Below are positions 38,805 through 48,623 of a stretch of DNA of 64,000 bases, in pieces (position 1 is the stretch's first letter; every line of letters starts with the position of its first letter). The notes beneath the pieces were generated by a model. It had not been told where the DNA came from. It did not search any database and saw only the letters and a list, made by a program, of their open reading frames with translations. This stretch comes from Burkholderiales bacterium (GTDB lineage Bacteria > Pseudomonadota > Gammaproteobacteria > Burkholderiales > SG8-39). Where the stretch lies: NCBI GenBank assembly GCA_014860445.1, contig JACZJT010000071.1:1-64000 (forward strand), written 5' to 3'. The translations under genes were made by a program, and so were the position numbers.

Positions 38805-40940
38805 TCAAACCTTCATCAACTCGCTTTTTCCCGCCAGCCAGCGCGCCAGGTGCCGGCGCGCATGCTCGGGATGATTGCGCAACAGCTGCGGCGCCAGGTC
38901 GCGCGCCGCTTCGAGCAGGTCGACGTCGAGCTCCAGATCGGCGAAGCGCAGCAGCGGCGCCCCGCTCTGGCGCACGCCAAGATACTCCCCCGGGCCGCGC
39001 AGCAACAGGTCCTGGCGCGCTATTTCGAATCCGTCGCCGGTTTCGTACACCACTTTGAGCCGCGCGCGCGCGGTCTCGCCCAGCGGTTTCTGGTAGAGCA
39101 GGATGCACACGCTGTCGTCCACGCCGCGCCCCACCCTGCCGCGCAACTGGTGTAGTTGCGCCAGGCCGAAGCGTTCGGCGTGCTCGATAATCATGAGCGA
39201 GGCGTTGGGCACGTCCACCCCCACCTCGATCACCGTGGTCGCGACCAGCAACTGGATCGTGCCGGCGGCGAAATCCGCCATCACCGCGGCCTTGTCCTCA
39301 CCCGCAAGCCTGCCGTGCACCAGGCCGACGCGCAGTTCCGGAAATTCCGCGGCCAGTCGCGCGTGCGTGTCGAGCACGTTCTGCAGCTGCAGGGCCTCGG
39401 CCTGCCTGCGCCCCACTTTGCGCCCTCGCGAGGGCGCACTGCCCGCCTCCTCCGCATCGGCGCTTTCTTCGATCAGCGGACACACCCAATAGGCTTGCCG
39501 CCCGGCGCCGCAGGCCTCGCGCACGCGCGCGAGCACCTCGTCGCGCCGCTCGGCGGCGATCAGCTTGGTCGTCACCGGTTTTCTGCCGGGCGGCAATTCG
39601 TCGATCAGCGACACGTCCAGGTCGGCGTAGTAACTCATCGACAGGGTGCGCGGGATCGGCGTGGCGCTCATCATCAACTGGTGCGCTTCCAGACCCGCCG
39701 CCGCGCCTGCGGCGCCGGCGCCCATGCCCTTGGCGCGCAGGGCGAGGCGCTGCTCGACGCCGAATCGATGCTGCTCGTCGACGATGACCAGGCCCAGCGA
39801 TTCGAATGCGATGCCTTCCTGAAACAGCGCATGCGTGCCCACCGCAACGCGCGTCGCACCCGAGGCGATGTCCGCCGCCGCCGCAGTGCGTTCTTTTTTC
39901 TTCTGGCTGCCCGACAGCCAGGTGAGATGCACGCCCAGCGGCGTCAGCCATTCCGAGAATTTCCGATAGTGCTGCTCGGCGAGGATTTCCGTGGGCGCCA
40001 TCACCGCCGCCTGCATGCCGTTTTCGACGCTGCGCAAGGCCGCCAGCGCAGCCACCACGGTCTTGCCGCTGCCGACATCGCCCTGCAGCAACCGGTGCAT
40101 GGGATGCGCCTGCGCGAGATCCTGCTCGATCTCGGCCCAGGCGCGTTGTTGCGCGCGCGTCAAGCGGAACGGCAACTGCTTGAGCAGCGCGGCACTCAGC
40201 GCGCCGGCCTTTGCGAGCGCGGGCGCAGTCTCGTTTTTGCGTTCGCGGTAATGCAGGCGCATCGAAAGCTGCTGCGCGAGCAGCTCTTCGAGCTTCATGC
40301 GCCGCCAAGCCGGATGACTGCGGCCGGTGAGTGCGCGCGCGTCGTCGCCCGGACGCGGCCGGTGCAGGGCGTCGATGGCGTCGCGAAACGCCGGCAGGGC
40401 AAAGCCTTCGATCAGGTCCGCGGGCAGGGTCTCATCGAGTTCGCACTCGGCGAGCGCCTGCGCGATCAGGCGGCGCAGCGCCGTCTGCGCCAGGCCCGCG
40501 GTGGTCGGATACACCGGCGTGAGCGCTTCGGGCAACGGCGCATCCGCGGCCACGGTGCGATAGCGCGGGTGGACCATCTCCGCGCCGAAAAATCCCGGCC
40601 GCGCTTCGCCGAAGGCGCGCACGCGCACGCCCGGGACCAGCGCCTTGGCCTGACTGCCGTAGAAATTGAGAAAGCGCATGTAAAGCGTGCCGCTTTCGTC
40701 CTCGATCCTGCACACCAGCTGGCGCCGCGGGCGGTAGGCGATCCGGCTTTCCATCACGGTGCCCTCGACCTGCACCGGCGCGCCCTCGCGCGCGTCGGCG
40801 ATCGCGGTCAGCCGGGTTTCGTCTTCGTAGCGTAGCGGCAGGTGCAGCACCAGATCGAACTGGCGGCGGATGCCGAGCTTGGCGAGTTTCGCCTTCAGCG
40901 AAGGCGTCGTCTTGGCGGGCATTTCAGGTTTGCCCGTCAT
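38805..40940 (-). CDS. recG: RecG, ATP-dependent DNA helicase
   Basis: A 711-residue RecG that reverses stalled forks and processes Holliday junctions. N-terminal wedge/OB domain (residues ~45-150, VEGTVMESR), then superfamily 2 helicase motifs: Walker A GDVGSGKT, DEQH box in VIVDEQHRFG, SATPIPRTL, and motif VI QLRGRVGRG; a C-terminal TRG region follows. The ATG at 40940 is part of the terminal CAT of a palindromic repeat, so the true start could be the ATG at 40922 (MPAKTTPSLK), just outside the repeat. Confidence 0.95.
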   Translation of the reverse strand: MTGKPEMPAKTTPSLKAKLAKLGIRRQFDLVLHLPLRYEDETRLTAIADAREGAPVQVEGTVMESRIAYRPRRQLVCRIEDESGTLYMRFLNFYGSQAKALVPGVRVRAFGEARPGFFGAEMVHPRYRTVAADAPLPEALTPVYPTTAGLAQTALRRLIAQALAECELDETLPADLIEGFALPAFRDAIDALHRPRPGDDARALTGRSHPAWRRMKLEELLAQQLSMRLHYRERKNETAPALAKAGALSAALLKQLPFRLTRAQQRAWAEIEQDLAQAHPMHRLLQGDVGSGKTVVAALAALRSVENGMQAAVMAPTEILAEQHYRKFSEWLTPLGVHLTWLSGSQKKKERTAAAADIASGATRVAVGTHALFQEGIAFESLGLVIVDEQHRFGVEQRLALRAKGMGAGAAGAAAGLEAHQLMMSATPIPRTLSMSYYADLDVSLIDELPPGRKPVTTKLIAAERRDEVLARVREACGAGRQAYWVCPLIEESADAEEAGSAPSRGRKVGRRQAEALQLQNVLDTHARLAAEFPELRVGLVHGRLAGEDKAAVMADFAAGTIQLLVATTVIEVGVDVPNASLMIIEHAERFGLAQLHQLRGRVGRGVDDSVCILLYQKPLGETARARLKVVYETGDGFEIARQDLLLRGPGEYLGVRQSGAPLLRFADLELDVDLLEAARDLAPQLLRNHPEHARRHLARWLAGKSELMKV

Positions 40941-41014
40941 TCCGAGGCCAACGGCCGAGGAATCTGCTTTTTGCCGGACTTACAAGCAGATTCCTCGCTT
41001 TGCTCGGAATGACA
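40936..41014. repeat. Palindromic interspersed repeat, copy 3
   Basis: A 79-nt copy with the same arms (gtcattccgag ... gaggaatctgctttt / aagcagattcctc ... ctcggaatgaca) and a different centre. It lies between recG and ridA and overlaps the longest possible recG start. Confidence 0.9.
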
Positions 41015-41072
41015 GCTTTTGACAGGGTCATGTTGAAATGCGCGACGAGGCGCGGACCTCACCTCCCGCCGC

Positions 41073-41453
41073 TCAGCCGATCACCAATATCGCATCGGCC
41101 TCGACGAGCGCACCGCGCGGCAGCGAAGCAACGCCGATCGCGGCGCGCGCCGGATAGGGTTGCGTGAAATACGCGGCCATGGTTTCGTTGACCTTGGCGA
41201 AATGGGCAAGGTCGGTGAGGTAAATCGTCAGCTTGGCCGCATCGTCGAGCGAGGCCCCTGCTGCCGCGGCCACCGCTTTCAGATTGTCGAACACGCGCTT
41301 GATCTGCGCGTCGATGCCGTCGACCAGCTGCATGCTTGCAGGATCGAGGCCGATCTGGCCGGACAGATAAATCGTGTTGCCGCAGCGCACCGCCTGCGAA
41401 TACGTGCCGATGGCGCCCGGGGCATTGGGAGTGGATATCGCGGCTTTGGCCAT
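41073..41453 (-). CDS. ridA: RidA-family 2-iminobutanoate/2-iminopropanoate deaminase
   Basis: A 126-residue YjgF/RidA protein: [14 protein letters not shown] near the N-terminus, [12 protein letters not shown], and the catalytic Arg in [22 protein letters not shown]. It hydrolyses reactive enamine/imine intermediates made by PLP enzymes. It lies between recG and the TPR gene, with no sign of a link to the F420 operon. Confidence 0.95.
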   Translation of the reverse strand: MAKAAISTPNAPGAIGTYSQAVRCGNTIYLSGQIGLDPASMQLVDGIDAQIKRVFDNLKAVAAAAGASLDDAAKLTIYLTDLAHFAKVNETMAAYFTQPYPARAAIGVASLPRGALVEADAILVIG

Positions 41454-41546
41454 GGTGTCTAAGATTCCCTGAAAGTTGCTCGTCGAAATCGAGCCTATAA
41501 TTGCAGCCCGGTCGCGGATTGTCTCCCGCGATGTCCGAATCTTACA

Positions 41547-41888
41547 ATGACCTCAGCCGTCATCGCCAACCTCGAAAAGCTCATAGGCACACCGCGCGAC
41601 GGCGCCTTGCTGCGATACTCGCTGGGCAACGAATACCTGAAGAACGGCGACGCGCACATCGCGCAGCAGCATCTCGCCGAGGCCGTGGCGCGCGATCCCG
41701 CCTACTCCGCGGCCTGGAAACTGCTCGGCAAGGCGCTCACCGAAACCGGGCAGCCGCAGGCCGCGCTGGACGCCTACCTCCAGGGCATCGCCGTCGCCGA
41801 GGAAAAAGGCGACAAACAGGCGGCGAAGGAAATGGGCGTTTTCGCCCGCCGCATCCAGAGCAAGCTGACACCCGACCAGTCGTCCTGA
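41547..41888 (+). CDS. Tetratricopeptide-repeat protein
   Basis: A 113-residue soluble protein of TPR-type helices: [22 protein letters not shown] and [23 protein letters not shown] each follow the W/L-G-Y-A-P spacing (residues ~22-88). The family is likely a scaffold or partner-binding module. Ends 10 nt before the transporter gene and probably forms an operon with it. Confidence 0.82.
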   Translation: MTSAVIANLEKLIGTPRDGALLRYSLGNEYLKNGDAHIAQQHLAEAVARDPAYSAAWKLLGKALTETGQPQAALDAYLQGIAVAEEKGDKQAAKEMGVFARRIQSKLTPDQSS

Positions 41889-41898
41889 TCCGGCGCCC

Positions 41899-43860
41899 AT
41901 GTCCTTTCAATCGCAATTGCGCACCTGGCTCATCGGCGCGCCGCTGGACCCGCTGAACAAGGAGACGCGCCACAACCTCGCGCTGGTGGCGTTTTTCGCC
42001 TGGGTGGGACTGGGCGCGGACGGCATTTCGTCCTCCTGCTACGGACCGGAACAGGCCTTCCGCGCGCTGGGCGATCACACCGGCCTGGGCCTGTACCTGG
42101 CGCTGGCCACCGCAGCCACGGTGTTTATCATCGCGATCGCCTACAACCAGGTGATCGAGCTGTTCCCGACCGGGGGCGGCGGCTATCGCGTCGCGACCAA
42201 ACTCATCGGCCCCTACGCCGGGCTGACTTCCGGCGCCGCACTGGTGCTCGACTACGTGCTCACCATCGCCATTTCCGTCGCCAGCGGCGTGGACGCGCTG
42301 TTCAGCCTGCTGCCGCTCGCCTTCCACGCGCACAAACTCGCGGCGGAAATCGGCCTGATCGTCCTGTTGATCGTGCTCAATCTGCGCGGCATGAAAGAGG
42401 TGATCAAGGTGCTGCTGCCGATTTTTCTCGGCTTCGTCATCACGCACGCCTTCCTGATCGTCTACGGCATCGGCGCGCATGCGCAGTACCTGCCGCAGCT
42501 GATTCCGGCGACGCTTGCGGAAACCCGATCGCTCTCCGGGCAGATGGGCTGGGCGCATGTCGCCGCGCTGATGCTGCTCGCCTACTCGCAAGGGGGCGGA
42601 ACCTACACCGGGCTGGAGGCCGTCTCGAACAATGTCAACGTGCTGGCCGAACCGCGCGTCAGGACCGGCAAGATCACCATGTTCTACATGGCGCTGTCCC
42701 TGGCCTTCACCGCGGGCGGCATCATTCTGCTGTACCTGCTGTGGGACGCGCAGCCGGTCGAAGGCCGCACGCTGAATGCCGTCGCCTTCGGCTCCATCAT
42801 CAAGAGCCTGGGCTGGGAGCCCTGGATCAGCGACGCAGCGCTGTGGACGGTCCTGGCGCTGGAGGGCGGGCTCTTGTTCGTCGCCGCGAATACGGGGTTT
42901 CTCGGCGGGCCGGCGGTGCTCTCCAACATGGCCGCCGACTCCTGGGTGCCGCACAAATTCCGCCATCTGTCGACGCGGCTGGTTACCCAGAACGGCATCC
43001 TGGTGATGGGCCTGGCCGCGCTCGGCATCCTCGTCTGGACCGGCGGCAGCGTGTCCCTGCTGGTCATCCTGTACAGCATCAGCGTGTTCCTGACCTTCGC
43101 CATTTCCCTGTTCGGCCTGTGCATCTACTGGTGGCGCAGCCGCGCCGAGCAGGGCAAATGGATAGGCCGCCTGGCCCTGTCCGCGGCGGGCTTCATCGTG
43201 TGCACGGTCATCCTGACGATGCTGCTGGTGGAAAAATTCACCGACGGCGGATGGCTCACGGTGCTGATCATCACGGCCATCATCGGCATCTGCCTGACAA
43301 TCCGCAATCACTACAACTGGACCACGGCGCAGATCCGCAAGGTCGACGAAATATTCGCGAATCAGCCCTTTGGCAGCATCACCGGCGCGCCCAAGCCCGA
43401 TCCGTCGCTGCCGACCGCGGTGTTCATGGTGGGGTCGAGCCGCGGCGGCGGGCTGCACACCCTGCTCTGGGTGCAGCGCATGTTTCCGGACCATTTCCGC
43501 AATTTCATTTTCATCAGCGCGCGCACGGTCGACTCGCACAGCTATGGCGGCAGTGAAGACGTGAAATTGTTGCAAATGGAGGCCGAGGTCGCGCTCAATT
43601 ATTTCGTCAACTTCTGCAACAGCAAGGGCTGGGCGGCCGAATCACATCTGGCGTTCGGCACCGACCCCATCGACGAGGACGTGAAACTCGCCGAGCAGGT
43701 GCATAAAGCGTTTCCGAACTGCATTTTCTTCGCCAGCAAGCTGGTTTTCCAGCGCGAAAACTGGCTCATCCGGCTGCTGCACAACGAGGCGGCCCTGGCG
43801 ATCCAACGCCGCCTGCACCTTCAGGGCCTGCAAATGGTAATCTTACCGATGAAAATCTGA
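41899..43860 (+). CDS. APC-superfamily amino-acid/potassium-type permease
   Basis: A 653-residue membrane protein with about 12 helices in the first ~480 residues and a soluble C-terminal domain of about 170 residues. Landmarks: VGLGADGISSSCYGPEQAF (residues ~36-54), TGGGGYRVATKLIGPYAG and YTGLEAVSNNVNV. Related proteins are annotated as APC permeases; the substrate is not known. The C-terminal part (SSRGGGLHTLLWVQRMFP) is unusual and may be regulatory. Confidence 0.85.
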   Translation: MSFQSQLRTWLIGAPLDPLNKETRHNLALVAFFAWVGLGADGISSSCYGPEQAFRALGDHTGLGLYLALATAATVFIIAIAYNQVIELFPTGGGGYRVATKLIGPYAGLTSGAALVLDYVLTIAISVASGVDALFSLLPLAFHAHKLAAEIGLIVLLIVLNLRGMKEVIKVLLPIFLGFVITHAFLIVYGIGAHAQYLPQLIPATLAETRSLSGQMGWAHVAALMLLAYSQGGGTYTGLEAVSNNVNVLAEPRVRTGKITMFYMALSLAFTAGGIILLYLLWDAQPVEGRTLNAVAFGSIIKSLGWEPWISDAALWTVLALEGGLLFVAANTGFLGGPAVLSNMAADSWVPHKFRHLSTRLVTQNGILVMGLAALGILVWTGGSVSLLVILYSISVFLTFAISLFGLCIYWWRSRAEQGKWIGRLALSAAGFIVCTVILTMLLVEKFTDGGWLTVLIITAIIGICLTIRNHYNWTTAQIRKVDEIFANQPFGSITGAPKPDPSLPTAVFMVGSSRGGGLHTLLWVQRMFPDHFRNFIFISARTVDSHSYGGSEDVKLLQMEAEVALNYFVNFCNSKGWAAESHLAFGTDPIDEDVKLAEQVHKAFPNCIFFASKLVFQRENWLIRLLHNEAALAIQRRLHLQGLQMVILPMKI

Positions 43861-43887
43861 CCAGATGTCACGGAAAGGGGGAAATGC

Positions 43888-44079
43888 ATGAGTCTGCTAA
43901 TGAAATCGGTGCTGATCACGGCCGGCCTCGGGCTGCTGTTCATCATTTACGAATGGAGCCTGATGCGCAAGAAGAAAGGCGGGGTCAGCCCCACCGACAA
44001 GAAGAACCTGCGCGATCTGGTTCTATTTACGGCCGGCGCCTGCGCGCTGGTGGCGTTCGCGGTGGCCAACCTGACCTAG
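43888..44079 (+). CDS. Small membrane protein of unknown function
   Basis: A 63-residue protein with two hydrophobic helices (about 4-22 and 45-61) and a Lys-rich loop (MRKKKGG) between them. A GGGGG-rich site lies upstream of the ATG. It lies 27 nt after the permease and 8 nt before the LuxR-type regulator, so it is likely co-expressed with them. No family recognised. Confidence 0.6.
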   Translation: MSLLMKSVLITAGLGLLFIIYEWSLMRKKKGGVSPTDKKNLRDLVLFTAGACALVAFAVANLT

Positions 44080-44087
44080 CAAGCGCC

Positions 44088-44798
44088 ATGGCCTGCGGCA
44101 AGCTGCTCATCTGCGATGACCATCCGCCGATCCGCAAGGCAGTAACCTATATCGCACGGGAACTGATCAGCGATATCGAAGTCGTCGAAGCAGGCAACGG
44201 CGCCGAGGCACTGGCGCTGCTCGAACAGCACCCGGACATCGACCTGGTATTGCTGGACCTGCACATGCCCGGCATGAGCGGCTTCGACCTGCTCACCGAA
44301 ATCAAGCTCAGGACGCCGACCCTGCCGGTGGTGGTATTGTCGTCGGACGAAACGCGCACCGCGGTGGTGGATGCGCTGGAACGCGGCGCCACCGGCTATA
44401 TCTGCAAATCCTCGCCCACGGATTTGCTCGCGAAATATCTCGAACACGCACTCGGCGGACACATCACCCTGCCGATCACGGTTGCGCATGCGGAATCTGC
44501 GCAAGCGACGGCGAAAGAACAGGCCGCCCCGGCTGCGCCGCGGGAACCGGTCGATCTGGGGCTTTCGCATAGACAAACCCAGGTACTGGGCTGCCTGCTG
44601 CGCGGCATGTCGAACAAACAGATCTGCCGCGAACTCGGGCTGGCGGAGGGCACGATCAAGAACCATGCGATCGCCGTGTTTCGCGCGCTGAACGTCACGA
44701 GCCGAGCGCAGGCCGTGATCGAAGCAAGCCGCAGGGGCCTGTCCGTCGGCGACTGGCGCGCGCAGTCCGACGCGCAACAAGAAGAAATCCCGAACTAG
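44088..44798 (+). CDS. LuxR/NarL-type response regulator
   Basis: A 236-residue regulator: receiver domain (CDDHPPI, Asp near residue 55 in LVLLDLHMPGMSG, SSDETRT, GYICKSS) and a C-terminal LuxR-type helix-turn-helix (LSHRQTQVLGCLLRGMSNK to AEGTIKNHAIAVFRAL, residues ~160-215). The ATG at 44088 begins exactly at the receiver; a longer frame from 43884 is not used. It faces the convergent sensor kinase 12 nt downstream, the obvious partner. Confidence 0.93.
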   Translation: MACGKLLICDDHPPIRKAVTYIARELISDIEVVEAGNGAEALALLEQHPDIDLVLLDLHMPGMSGFDLLTEIKLRTPTLPVVVLSSDETRTAVVDALERGATGYICKSSPTDLLAKYLEHALGGHITLPITVAHAESAQATAKEQAAPAAPREPVDLGLSHRQTQVLGCLLRGMSNKQICRELGLAEGTIKNHAIAVFRALNVTSRAQAVIEASRRGLSVGDWRAQSDAQQEEIPN

Positions 44799-44810
44799 CG
44801 ATTCGGGACG

Positions 44811-47306
44811 CTAACCCGCGCCGACGCTCACGTACACCCGCGTTCCTTTTCCGGGTGCCGATTCGATCTCCCACCTTCCGCCGATGGATTCGGCCCGCTC
44901 CTGCATCGACAGCAGGCCCAGACCGGATTTGGCTGCGCCGATATCCGCAAAGTTCATGCCGACCCCGTCATCGGCGACACTCAAGCGCAGGGAATCTGCG
45001 TCGCTGTTGAACTCGATCGCGACAGCCTTTGCCTGCGCGTGCTTGGCGCAATTGGTGAGCGCTTCCTGCGCAATGCGAAACAGGGCGATCTTTTTTTCCG
45101 CGGGCAGGCGTCCGCCGGAATGCCCGCCGCTCACCCGCACCGTGATGCCGGTGCCGGTTTCAAACTTGCGCGCGTATTCCTCGAGTGCGGGAAGAAGATC
45201 CCGGTTCTCCAGCAGCAGGGGACGCAGATCGACGCTGATCTCCTTGGCGCTCGCCTTGGCCACATCGATCAATTCGATGAGTTCGGCCAGCTGCCGCTGC
45301 ATGTTTGCGATGTTGCCCTGCGGCAACTGTTTTTGCAGCAGGGCGAGATTGAGGCCGATCGCAGCGAGATTGGAGCCCACCCCGTCATGGAGTTCCGCCG
45401 CCAGCCGCCGCCGTTCGGCCTCTTGCGCGTGACCCAGGCGGCGCGCCATGTGCTGCAGCCGCCCGGCAAGGTCCAGCGCTGACTGTTCCGCATGCCGGCG
45501 CTCGCTCACCTCCGCCTGCAGCGCGGCGTTGGCCGCGCTCAGTTCGGTGGTGCGCTCGTGCACGCGCCGCTCCAGATCTTCGTTGAGGTGGCGCAACTGC
45601 TCCTCCGCCCGCCGGCGCGCGGTGATGTCTTCGCGCAATGCGAAAAACCCGGTGACTACGCCCGCTGCGTCGCGATCCGGGATATAACGCAGCGCCCGGG
45701 TGGAGACCTTTCCGTCCTCGCCGGTGAAGGAGTGTTCGTAGACGACCACCTCGCCGGCCAGCGCCCGCTTGATGATGGGTGCCAGAACGGCATACACTTT
45801 CTCACCGACGAATTCGCGCACCGTGAGCCCCTGGTAGATTTCGCCGTAGCTTTCCCGGTAGAAACGATTCGCAAAAGTCATGCGCTGCGCCTTGTCGATG
45901 TGCGCGACCGCGATCGGAAACGCGTCGAACAGTTCGCGCAGATGCGCCTCGTTGCGCTGCAGCGCATTCTCGGCGAGCTTCGTGTCGGATATGTCCACGA
46001 TCACACCGACCAGACCGACGGTTTTGCCATCCGCGCCGAGCATCCGCCGCCCGGTAATGCGCCCCCAGAAATCTCCGCCATCCCTGCGCCGGTAGAGGCG
46101 CTCCCGGTCGAGCACGTCCGTCCTGCCTTCGATCAGCGCAAACATCCCGTTCATTCCGAGTTCACGCTGGTCCGGATGCACGCAGTCGACATACGCGCTG
46201 CCGATCAGCTGCTCCGGCGCACACCCGAACATTTCCGCCATGCGCCGGTTGGCATGGGTAATCACACCATTGCGGTCGACGTCGAAGATCGCGGCGCTGG
46301 ATGTGTCGTACACAAGCTGCAGATGCGCGATCCGCTCGCGCAAATCGGCTTCGAGCTGCTTGCGGTTTCGAAGCGTCTCCTCTTTGTCGTGGACCCTGAG
46401 CGCAAACAACAGCGACATAGCCAGCAGCGACAACGTGGCTACGGCGCCGACGCTCAGATAGTTGGCGCGCTGCGCGCGGTACGGGGCCAATACCGTATCC
46501 AGGGCCTGCCCGACGTAAATGGTCAAGGGGTAGCCCGTGATCTGTTGATAGCGGTACATGCGCTCTACACCGTCGGTCCTGGCCCTGCTGCGATGGCCGC
46601 CGGCAGGCGCTGCACCGGCGCCCAGCCCGGGAATGTTTGTCAGGGAAACATCGGACATTCTGGAAAGGTCGTGCGAACGCGCCAGTATCTTGCCGTCCGC
46701 ACGCACCAGGGAAATGGTGGCGCCATCGCCAAGGTTGACGCCCTTGTAGACCCGCTCCAGGATCGGAGGGGGAATCATCAGCACCATTACACCGGCAAAA
46801 CGCGCCTGGCGATCCACGATGGCGCGCGAGAAGGGGATCGTCAATTCGTTCAGCGACAACTCGATCGAGGGTGCGCCTATCTGCAACTCCTGTCGGTCGC
46901 GCCCGTCGTGGCCTCTGAAGTAAGGCTTGTCCGAGACGTCGATACCCGCAAAACCGGGCAGGCTACTGTAAGCAATGTGGCCGTTGGCATCAGTCACGAT
47001 GATCTGGACGGCGCCTTCAGGCCCGAGACTTGCCTGATGCGCCGCCACCTGGTCGGCGAAAGGTACAACAGCCGCAACCCAGTCGTCGCGCATGTGCATC
47101 GACACAAGATCGATGGCACGCACCGAAGCAGCCATATGGTCGGCGATGCTGCTGGCGATATTGCGTCCCTGAATTTCGGCCCTCTCCAATGCGACGCGCT
47201 CGGACCGGCTCAATGCTGAGGCAATCGCTATCCACATCGCCAAGATCAGCAGGCCCGTGATGGCGAAGATCAGCAATGCGTTGCGGCTGAAGGGGTTGAA
47301 GCGCAT
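44811..47306 (-). CDS. Membrane sensor histidine kinase with Cache and PAS domains
   Basis: An 831-residue NarX-type (HisKA_3) kinase. Membrane helices at about 10-30 and 283-303 enclose a periplasmic double-Cache sensor (residues ~35-275, YFRGHDGRD, LSLNELTIPFSRAI). Two PAS domains follow (~330-450 and ~455-575), then a coiled coil, the phospho-acceptor His in AELHDGVGSNLAAIG near residue 640 and the ATPase motifs ALTNCAKHAQA, DDGVGM and SGLGLLSM. The PAS-PAS arrangement suggests cytosolic redox or ligand input; the signal is unknown. Confidence 0.93.
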   Translation of the reverse strand: MRFNPFSRNALLIFAITGLLILAMWIAIASALSRSERVALERAEIQGRNIASSIADHMAASVRAIDLVSMHMRDDWVAAVVPFADQVAAHQASLGPEGAVQIIVTDANGHIAYSSLPGFAGIDVSDKPYFRGHDGRDRQELQIGAPSIELSLNELTIPFSRAIVDRQARFAGVMVLMIPPPILERVYKGVNLGDGATISLVRADGKILARSHDLSRMSDVSLTNIPGLGAGAAPAGGHRSRARTDGVERMYRYQQITGYPLTIYVGQALDTVLAPYRAQRANYLSVGAVATLSLLAMSLLFALRVHDKEETLRNRKQLEADLRERIAHLQLVYDTSSAAIFDVDRNGVITHANRRMAEMFGCAPEQLIGSAYVDCVHPDQRELGMNGMFALIEGRTDVLDRERLYRRRDGGDFWGRITGRRMLGADGKTVGLVGVIVDISDTKLAENALQRNEAHLRELFDAFPIAVAHIDKAQRMTFANRFYRESYGEIYQGLTVREFVGEKVYAVLAPIIKRALAGEVVVYEHSFTGEDGKVSTRALRYIPDRDAAGVVTGFFALREDITARRRAEEQLRHLNEDLERRVHERTTELSAANAALQAEVSERRHAEQSALDLAGRLQHMARRLGHAQEAERRRLAAELHDGVGSNLAAIGLNLALLQKQLPQGNIANMQRQLAELIELIDVAKASAKEISVDLRPLLLENRDLLPALEEYARKFETGTGITVRVSGGHSGGRLPAEKKIALFRIAQEALTNCAKHAQAKAVAIEFNSDADSLRLSVADDGVGMNFADIGAAKSGLGLLSMQERAESIGGRWEIESAPGKGTRVYVSVGAG

Positions 47307-47439
47307 GCGCCGGTCTGATTGGAGTTTTGGCGCTCCAAAGTCCTGGTTACCAACGAGTCGCTACATTAACAGAGCCCCGGGTTTCAGTCTTGGGCAAGGC
47401 CCCCTGCGGGGCGGATAGCCGGTCAGGCAGGACCGGCGC

Positions 47440-48066
47440 CTATCGCGCCATGCGCTGCGCGAGGCTCTCCCAGCGCAAATCGCGCAAACTCTGCGCCAGC
47501 GTGTGCACGCTGCCATCGGCCACGCGCGCCTTGCGCTCGGCATCGGTCGGCACCTCATGATGGCGCAGCATCATCGCCAGCGCCTTGTCCTTGTGGAACG
47601 CCACCGGCTTCAACACATCCGCCGGTCGCGTATGAAACGCGTCTTCACCCTCCGCGCAGGCGCGATCGAACACATTGAAATGCCGGCAGGCCATGGGGCG
47701 CAGCGGATGGATCGCGCAGGCCTCGTCCACCAGGAACGGACACGAAGGCGTCGCACGATGCTGCGCCAGTTGCAGCCGCAGCGTTTCGCGCAGCGCGCCG
47801 TGCAGCTGTTCGGCGACGTACCAGGCGATGCCCGCGAGCTCCAGGGGATAGACCGGAATGTCGGTATGGCTGCGGCAGCACGCGGCGCAGCCGCGCGCGC
47901 AGGCGAGGGTCCGTCCCTTGCGCTCGCCCTCGCGCACACCCTGCGCGACGCCCTCATCCGTGGTGCGATACACCTCCAGCAACAGGCCGAGCCAGGGCAG
48001 GCGCGCCACATCCTCGGCAAACGCCGGCGGCGTTTGTGCCGAATCGTCGTGCTTTTTCTTGCTCAT
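47440..48066 (-). CDS. YkgJ-family cysteine-cluster protein
   Basis: A 208-residue protein with the CxxxCxxCC-type metal cluster: CARGCAACCRSH near residue 57 and CPFLVDEACAIHPLRPMACRHFN near residues 104-126. The family is thought to bind iron-sulfur or zinc; function unclear. The start at 48066 (MSKKKHDDS) is the only sensible one. Confidence 0.85.
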   Translation of the reverse strand: MSKKKHDDSAQTPPAFAEDVARLPWLGLLLEVYRTTDEGVAQGVREGERKGRTLACARGCAACCRSHTDIPVYPLELAGIAWYVAEQLHGALRETLRLQLAQHRATPSCPFLVDEACAIHPLRPMACRHFNVFDRACAEGEDAFHTRPADVLKPVAFHKDKALAMMLRHHEVPTDAERKARVADGSVHTLAQSLRDLRWESLAQRMAR

Positions 48067-48108
48067 CCCTTCTTGCTCATCCCACTGGTTTCCCGTGTCG
48101 AACCGCGC

Positions 48109-48507
48109 TCAGGCTTTCGCGTCTTCCGCTCGCAACTCGGCGAACACATTCACCGCGACCAGCATCGCATCGCGCACCAGCGGCGCGCCCACATAGCCGA
48201 ACAGGTGCAGCAGCGCCTCCGTCAACTCGTCTTCGGTCCAGCCCTGGCGCCGCGCCATGCGCAGATGGATCGCCAGTTCGGGCTCGCGGCCGGTGGACGC
48301 ATCGGAGATCACCGTAATCATCGTGCGCGTTTTCAGGTCCAGCCCCGGCCGGGTCCAGAGCGTACCGAACACCGTCTCGCTCGCGAGGTCGATGAACTTC
48401 TGCATCATCGGGTCTTTGTAGGCCGTCGCCGCCATCTTGTCGACGTAGGCGTCGCCCATCAGCGTGCGCCGCATCGCGCGGCCCTTGGCCAGTTCCGTAT
48501 CGGACAT
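48109..48507 (-). CDS. Carboxymuconolactone decarboxylase-like protein
   Basis: A 132-residue all-helical CMD-family protein: ETVFGTLWTRPGLDLKTRTMITV and WTEDELTEALLHLFGYVGAP are the typical helices. It has no CxxC, so it resembles the protocatechuate-pathway decarboxylase (PcaC) branch rather than AhpD peroxidases. The start at 48507 has AAGGAG upstream; the frame to 48624 is not supported. No pca genes lie nearby apart from the broken hydrolase at the far left. Confidence 0.86.
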   Translation of the reverse strand: MSDTELAKGRAMRRTLMGDAYVDKMAATAYKDPMMQKFIDLASETVFGTLWTRPGLDLKTRTMITVISDASTGREPELAIHLRMARRQGWTEDELTEALLHLFGYVGAPLVRDAMLVAVNVFAELRAEDAKA

Positions 48508-48623
48508 CGGTTTCTCCTTTGGGTGGGTCGTGACAATAAGCGGGACAATAAAAAGGCCGGACGGCGGACGGGCAGCTTTCATGCAGGTGCCAATTGCGCG
48601 GAAATTCGGCTGACACCCTCGCA

